The translations under genes were made by a program, and so were the position numbers. From Mucilaginibacter sp. UBA5151 (GTDB taxonomy: Bacteria; Bacteroidota; Bacteroidia; Sphingobacteriales; Sphingobacteriaceae): a DNA stretch of 45,064 nucleotides. Positions 41,463-45,064 of the stretch are shown here, one piece after another; position 1 is the stretch's first letter, and each line of letters opens with the position of its first letter. Under the pieces are notes generated by a model, which saw only the letters and a list, made by a program, of their open reading frames with translations, was not told the DNA's origin and made no database searches. The DNA lies in contig DHXR01000024.1 in assembly GCA_002413785.1 (NCBI GenBank), positions 132,392 to 177,455 of the forward strand, in the 5' to 3' direction.

Positions 41463-42257
41463 TTAAATTTGGGAACAGGCCGAGGGCGTTAAAAAAGTTG
41501 GCGTAATGCGCGAAACCAGCTTAGCATCCGCATAGTCAGGTATGGCGCTTATCTTTTTCCATTCAGGGTCGCTGCCGAAAGCCTTCCAATGGCTGTCGTG
41601 GGTTGCCATATCATCAAAAGTAACCATATAAATCAGGTTCGGGCGGAGCTCGCCAATTATCGTCTCACCAAAAAACACGGGGTTAAAACCAAGTCGTTTA
41701 AAAATGTCAATCTCACCCGCATCATTAAACATTTCAAGTTTCTTTTTCCCGGCGCTTTCGCTCGCATGCTCGTACCGGCGAAGCTCAAATATCCGCGGCT
41801 TTTGTTCGGGCGCCTGTAATTTTGGCCAATGGGCAAAGGCTTTTAGCAGGGAGCTTTCAATCCGCTCATAAGCGGGTCCGGTAGCGGGGGCATTCAGGTA
41901 TGGCCCGCCTGCTTCAAGGTAAACTTTATCCTTCGCCAGTTTATCCTGAACGGTCATGAAATCATCCCAGGAACTAAATGGAATTAAAGCAAAGAGCTTT
42001 GTTAGCCCGGTTGGGTTAAGCTCCGTAAATACCCCGATATTTTTATTACCCAGGCGGTTTAAAGCAGGGATAAAGGCATTCTGAAAATAATCTTCCACAA
42101 GTTTTTGCTGTTGCCCGTTTTTTAAGGAATACACCCTGAGTTCATAAAATTCCTGCGAACCCTTTTTTAAACTTTCGGTTGCCATGCTGATTTGCGGGAT
42201 CAAAGCCCCCGCCGCGCCTGTTAATAGTGATGCTTTTACAAATGAACGTCTTTTCAT
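41463..42257 (-). CDS. NIPSNAP-family protein with Tat-like leader
   Basis: Product of 264 aa starting MKRRSFVKASLLTGAAGALI, a Tat-type leader that matches that of the next gene. Two ferredoxin-like NIPSNAP halves follow: FYELRVYSLKNGQQQKLVED (about 37-135) and IFELRRYEHASESAGKKKLE (about 160-250), the latter with LGFNPVFFGETIIGELRPNL and MVTFDDMATHDSHWKAFGSD. The biochemical role is unknown. Together with the TIM barrel it suggests a small periplasmic carbohydrate or lipid operon. Confidence 0.88.
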   Translation of the reverse strand: MKRRSFVKASLLTGAAGALIPQISMATESLKKGSQEFYELRVYSLKNGQQQKLVEDYFQNAFIPALNRLGNKNIGVFTELNPTGLTKLFALIPFSSWDDFMTVQDKLAKDKVYLEAGGPYLNAPATGPAYERIESSLLKAFAHWPKLQAPEQKPRIFELRRYEHASESAGKKKLEMFNDAGEIDIFKRLGFNPVFFGETIIGELRPNLIYMVTFDDMATHDSHWKAFGSDPEWKKISAIPDYADAKLVSRITPTFLTPSACSQI

Positions 42258-42452
42258 AATTGATCAGGATAGTTTTTCTTGCCTTACATCATCAAATATA
42301 CCCACAATTGATACCGTAATCAAATTTGGTTATCAACAATCGCCGCCTTGTTTTGTGTCGCAGCCACCAGGCCACAAATAGGATAAAATCGGCTGTATTT
42401 TCCTTAACTTAATAGCATTGAGGGGCGCCCGACAGCCGCCCCGAAACGGCGC

Positions 42453-42890
42453 TTAAACGGCGCCGGCCTTTTCCGGGTGAATATGCTTTAAATGAAACCT
42501 GGTATGGGTCAGGTTGCACATACCCGTATATTTGAAGTTAAAAAAATGGGCCGTAGCTATCAATAAGCCGCCTGCAGGCACTACAAGGGCCTCGTGCCAG
42601 CCGGAAACAAATAAATGCCCGATGATGATGATCATAAACCCGAGGATGAGCAGCAACATAGGCAAAGGCCGGTGATGCGTGCGGACATAAGATAAGCCAA
42701 TTGCATAAACACCAATGCATAGCGCTAAAATGATCATGCTCCATTCAACCAGCGGATTGGCCAGAAAACCCAGACCAATTAATGGCAGGGTAGTAATCAC
42801 CATGGGCACAATTGCACAATGAATCGCGCATAATAAAGAGGCAGTCATCCCTATACTATCCAGTTTCGAACTATGTTTTGCGTGTTTCAT
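42453..42890 (-). CDS. MerC-like membrane protein
   Basis: Integral membrane protein of 145 aa with four hydrophobic helices. TASLLCAIHCAIVPMVITTLP in the first helix is the MerC pattern, with the Cys pair (C21, C25). The C-terminal tail is His- and Cys-bearing (CNLTHTRFHLKHIHPE). MerC was named for mercury uptake, but no mer genes are here and Bacteroidota carry these proteins widely; handling of another soft metal is possible. GC-rich hairpins (GGCGCC words, 42420-42470) follow the gene. Confidence 0.85.
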   Translation of the reverse strand: MKHAKHSSKLDSIGMTASLLCAIHCAIVPMVITTLPLIGLGFLANPLVEWSMIILALCIGVYAIGLSYVRTHHRPLPMLLLILGFMIIIIGHLFVSGWHEALVVPAGGLLIATAHFFNFKYTGMCNLTHTRFHLKHIHPEKAGAV

Positions 42891-42997
42891 CCTGCAAATA
42901 TACGCATAAACGCAACTTTATTGCATTGAAAGCGTGGAATTTTACACACAGATTAATTAATATGCATTTAAAGATTCCTTAATAATGATTCAATTAG

Positions 42998-43005
42998 TAC
43001 TTTTG
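42998..43005 (+). promoter_or_regulatory. -7 element TACTTTTG of the PAP2_C gene
   Basis: Exact TAnnTTTG match, 32 bases before the ATG at 43038, giving a leader of about 25 bases. Confidence 0.5.
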
Positions 43006-43037
43006 CGAACATTTATTTATTTACTATAGCACGCCAA

Positions 43038-43730
43038 ATGCCAAAAACATCTATACTGGATAACTGGAAGGAAACATGGAATTCGCCTTTTAAAAAAAGA
43101 CGGATGATCATTGGCGCCATAATTTTGGTTATCGTTGTTTTTGTACTCCCCATTTTTTTTGGTTACATCGAAAAAAGGAACGGCGTTTTGTTAAACGACT
43201 GGCTGTTAAGCAGAATCCCGGCGCATAATGTATCGGGCTTAATTTTTGCGATTATTTGGGGCCTGGTAGCCTTTATTTTCATCAGGGCAATATTTAATCC
43301 TTCCATTTATATCACTTATTCGTGGACTTTGATATTCGTCATAACCGCCAGGTTTATTTGTATTACCCTGGTACCCCTCGACCCGCCCACAGGTTTTATC
43401 CCCTTAACTGATCCGTTTACCAGTGTCTTTTACGGAAATGTAGTTGTCACAAAAGACCTGTTTTTTTCGGGGCATACCGCTATTCTCACCTTAATAGTTT
43501 TGTGTTTCGAAAAGAAAACAGATAAACTGATTGCATTTACAGGCCTTATTGCTGTTGCATTTTTACTGATGGTGCAGCATATCCATTATACCATTGATAT
43601 AGTGGCCGCCCCTGTAATAGTTTATGCCATTTACCATTTAACCCAATATTTTCTGAACAAAGGAAACGCTCAGCAACAAAGTCAGCCGCAAAAGGAAGCT
43701 TTGGCAGAGGCTTACGCAGTAAGCGAATAA
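43038..43730 (+). CDS. PAP2_C / sphingomyelin-synthase-like membrane enzyme
   Basis: Membrane protein of 230 aa with about six helices. The C2 motif KDLFFSGHTA (His in SGH) and the C3 motif HIHYTIDIVAAP (H-Y-x2-D) are those of the sphingomyelin synthase branch of PAP2 phosphatases (PF14360), in which the H-H-D triad moves a phospho-head group onto ceramide. A cytosolic N-terminal stretch of 20 residues and a Gln/Glu-rich C-tail lie outside the helices. Sphingobacteria make sphingolipids, so head-group transfer or removal on ceramide-type lipids is plausible but unproved. Confidence 0.8.
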   Translation: MPKTSILDNWKETWNSPFKKRRMIIGAIILVIVVFVLPIFFGYIEKRNGVLLNDWLLSRIPAHNVSGLIFAIIWGLVAFIFIRAIFNPSIYITYSWTLIFVITARFICITLVPLDPPTGFIPLTDPFTSVFYGNVVVTKDLFFSGHTAILTLIVLCFEKKTDKLIAFTGLIAVAFLLMVQHIHYTIDIVAAPVIVYAIYHLTQYFLNKGNAQQQSQPQKEALAEAYAVSE

Positions 43731-43753
43731 TTATTCCCCCCGGCCCACCGCCC

Positions 43754-44515
43754 TTACTTTATTTTCACGTACACGTGTTTTATATTGCCCCGGCCCGATT
43801 CCCTTTCGTCGAAAACAAATTTGTTCAGGCTTTTTATGAGGGGCAGCATTTTGGGAAAACCGTAATTGCGGGAGTCGAAATCGGGTTTCTTTTTTAGTAT
43901 CTGCGAACCCAGGTTGCCTAAATGGGCCCAGCCGTTTTCATCGGCAATGTCGGCTATGCTGTCCTTTAGCAGTTTTACCAGTTCCTGGTCAATTTTGTTT
44001 ATCGGGTTTGTTTTTTTTGCGCCCTGCTTTTTCGATGGCCTTATCTTCTTTTCCTCTTCGGTAGCCGGTTCCTCTTCCTTTAAAATTTCAATGTAGATAA
44101 ACTTATCGCAGGCGGTAATAAAGGGGATCAGCGTTTTTTTCTCGCCTATGCCAATCACCTTCATCCCCGCTTCGCGCAGCCTGATGGCCAGGCGGGTAAA
44201 ATCGCTGTCGCTTGATACGATACAAAAGCCATCCACCTTGCCCGAATATAAAATATCCATGGCGTCAATGATCATGGCGCTGTCGCTTGAGTTTTTGCCG
44301 GTGGAATAGCTGTACTGCTGCACAGGCGTAATGGCATTTTGGAGCAACACGTTTTTCCAGCCCGAAACCGTGGGTTTTGTCCAGTCGGCATAGATGCGTT
44401 TAAAGGTAGGGGTGCCGTACTTTGCAATTTCCTCAAACATCTGTTTCACATTGGCGTAGGGCACATTATCAGCGTCGATTAAAACGGCGAGCCTTAAATC
44501 ATTGATAGGATCCAT
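43754..44515 (-). CDS. NYN-domain (LabA/DUF88, PIN-like) protein with OST-HTH/LOTUS domain
   Basis: Putative RNase, 253 aa. The NYN domain covers about 1-150: RLAVLIDADNVPYANVK (first Asp), TGKNSSDSAMIIDAMDILYS and DGFCIVSSDSDFTRLAIRLR hold the acidic metal site. A Lys-rich linker (about 155-175) leads to a C-terminal OST-HTH/LOTUS domain, INKIDQELVKLLKDSIADIA ... WAHLGNLGSQILKKKPDFDSRNYGF, which binds RNA (G-quadruplex in some homologues). This two-domain architecture is widespread in bacteria, but the RNA target is not known. Convergent with the PAP2_C gene. Confidence 0.9.
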   Translation of the reverse strand: MDPINDLRLAVLIDADNVPYANVKQMFEEIAKYGTPTFKRIYADWTKPTVSGWKNVLLQNAITPVQQYSYSTGKNSSDSAMIIDAMDILYSGKVDGFCIVSSDSDFTRLAIRLREAGMKVIGIGEKKTLIPFITACDKFIYIEILKEEEPATEEEKKIRPSKKQGAKKTNPINKIDQELVKLLKDSIADIADENGWAHLGNLGSQILKKKPDFDSRNYGFPKMLPLIKSLNKFVFDERESGRGNIKHVYVKIK

Positions 44516-45064
44516 TTTTTTATGTTTTTTGAAAGTGTATTTGCACCAGTAAAGGTATTAAATTTCCGTGCGATTTATGCCGTGCCGCGCCACAGGCTTT
44601 TACCATAAAATTAAAGCCTCCTCCGCCTTTTCCGGCGAAAAACCGGGTTTTTAGCAGCCAAAAAACGCAATTCCCGCAGGCTAAATGCGTTTAGGGCGTG
44701 AGAAATGAAAAAAGCGCGCAGGCTAAACCTGTTTAGGGTGTGATAAAAATTCCGGATCTGAAGGCTAAACCCGTTTAGGGCGTGATAAAAAGCTCCAATC
44801 TGAAGGCTAAACGCATTTAGCCTGCGAGCGAAAAACGACTGAATTTTTTACTAATGCATTGTAAATCAATAAAATATAGTAAACCTTTTAAAGAACGGCA
44901 ATAAATTTGCTAAGGAAACAGGCTTTTTTATAGCCCGGCGAAAAAATTATTGTGCTTGTTTTTATTGCGGATGGCTTTGAATAAATGAAGCCGGTGGACA
45001 TTCAAATATACGGATTTTGGAGGGGATTTGCAAGGGGCGGGGGATGTGCGGATGTGCGGATGTG
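44516..45064. repeat. Non-coding end region with a 42-bp-period array and GTGCGGAT words
   Basis: No gene is seen in these about 550 bases. At 44678, 44720, 44762 and 44804 the block AGGCTAAA-nnnn-TTTAG starts, exactly 42 bases apart each time; blocks 1-3 continue GGGCGTGAnAAA. Each block holds the palindrome CTAAA-nn-nn-TTTAG. The array is bounded by a perfect 20-bp inverted repeat, CGCAGGCTAAATGCGTTTAG (44675-44694) and its complement (44807-44826). The window ends in GATGTGCGGATGTGCGG words (45046-45064), part of the stop-adjacent repeat family. Confidence 0.8.

Noticed and set aside
42453..42890. Mercury resistance operon
   Set aside because: Only the MerC-like membrane protein is present, with no merR, merA, merT or merP nearby.
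44675..44826. CRISPR array (regular 42-bp period)
   Set aside because: The variable parts are only about 12-14 bases and the repeat is palindromic with an inverted last block; no cas gene is in the window.

Overview
The window looks like a chromosomal segment of a Bacteroidota bacterium of the Sphingobacteriaceae type (Mucilaginibacter or Pedobacter-like). Grounds: a SusC/SusD pair with a DUF1735 lipoprotein, many outer-membrane and lipoprotein products, leaderless genes preceded by the Bacteroidota -7 element TAnnTTTG, a DnaG without zinc ligands, and intergenic regions packed with fold-back repeats. No genus can be fixed from sequence alone.

Layout. 1-8 kb: housekeeping genes (ruvC, a HIT protein, greA, panD), a small lipoprotein, a dipeptide epimerase, an unrecognised gene, and an overlapping M14 peptidase-rhomboid pair. 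8.3-15.8 kb: an unusual secretion cluster with a PapD-like chaperone on the minus strand, then five small secreted Ig-like proteins (four clearly paralogous, sharing a C-terminal strand ending YTISNL or similar), an intrinsic terminator, and a 923-aa outer-membrane protein whose layout resembles a pilus usher. I propose this as a divergent chaperone/usher-like surface-fibre system; it is the best candidate for something undescribed. 15.8-16.3 kb: a scar made of a 5' fragment of a group II intron abutting a TonB-receptor remnant. 16.6-18.7 kb: padR-pspC stress regulatory pair. 18.9-24.7 kb: susC-susD-DUF1735 operon with no enzyme or regulator beside it.

25-28.6 kb: a secreted CarboxypepD_reg-like protein, an Rpn-family nuclease bracketed by a 158-bp direct repeat of the doxX 3' end, doxX, and an S66 LD-carboxypeptidase. 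28.7-35.2 kb: metG, tRNA-Arg(CCU), a periplasmic PheC-like dehydratase, rlmF, a fold-back mobile element (second copy at the window start), and a short GT35 alpha-glucan phosphorylase that lacks the PLP lysine. 35.5-38.9 kb: glutamine cyclotransferase, yraN and a mosaic dnaG. 39.2-45 kb: a decayed toxin with an intact antitoxin, an exported peroxiredoxin, a TIM-barrel and a NIPSNAP protein with Tat-like leaders, a MerC-like protein, a PAP2_C (sphingomyelin-synthase-like) enzyme, a NYN-OST-HTH RNase-like protein, and a 42-bp-period repeat array.

Intergenic DNA is as distinctive as the genes. A GTGCAGATGTGCGG word repeat begins directly after the stop codon of four separate genes, always in the sense orientation. 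At least six different fold-back families fill other gaps. All functional statements come from motif recognition by eye; no database search was run.
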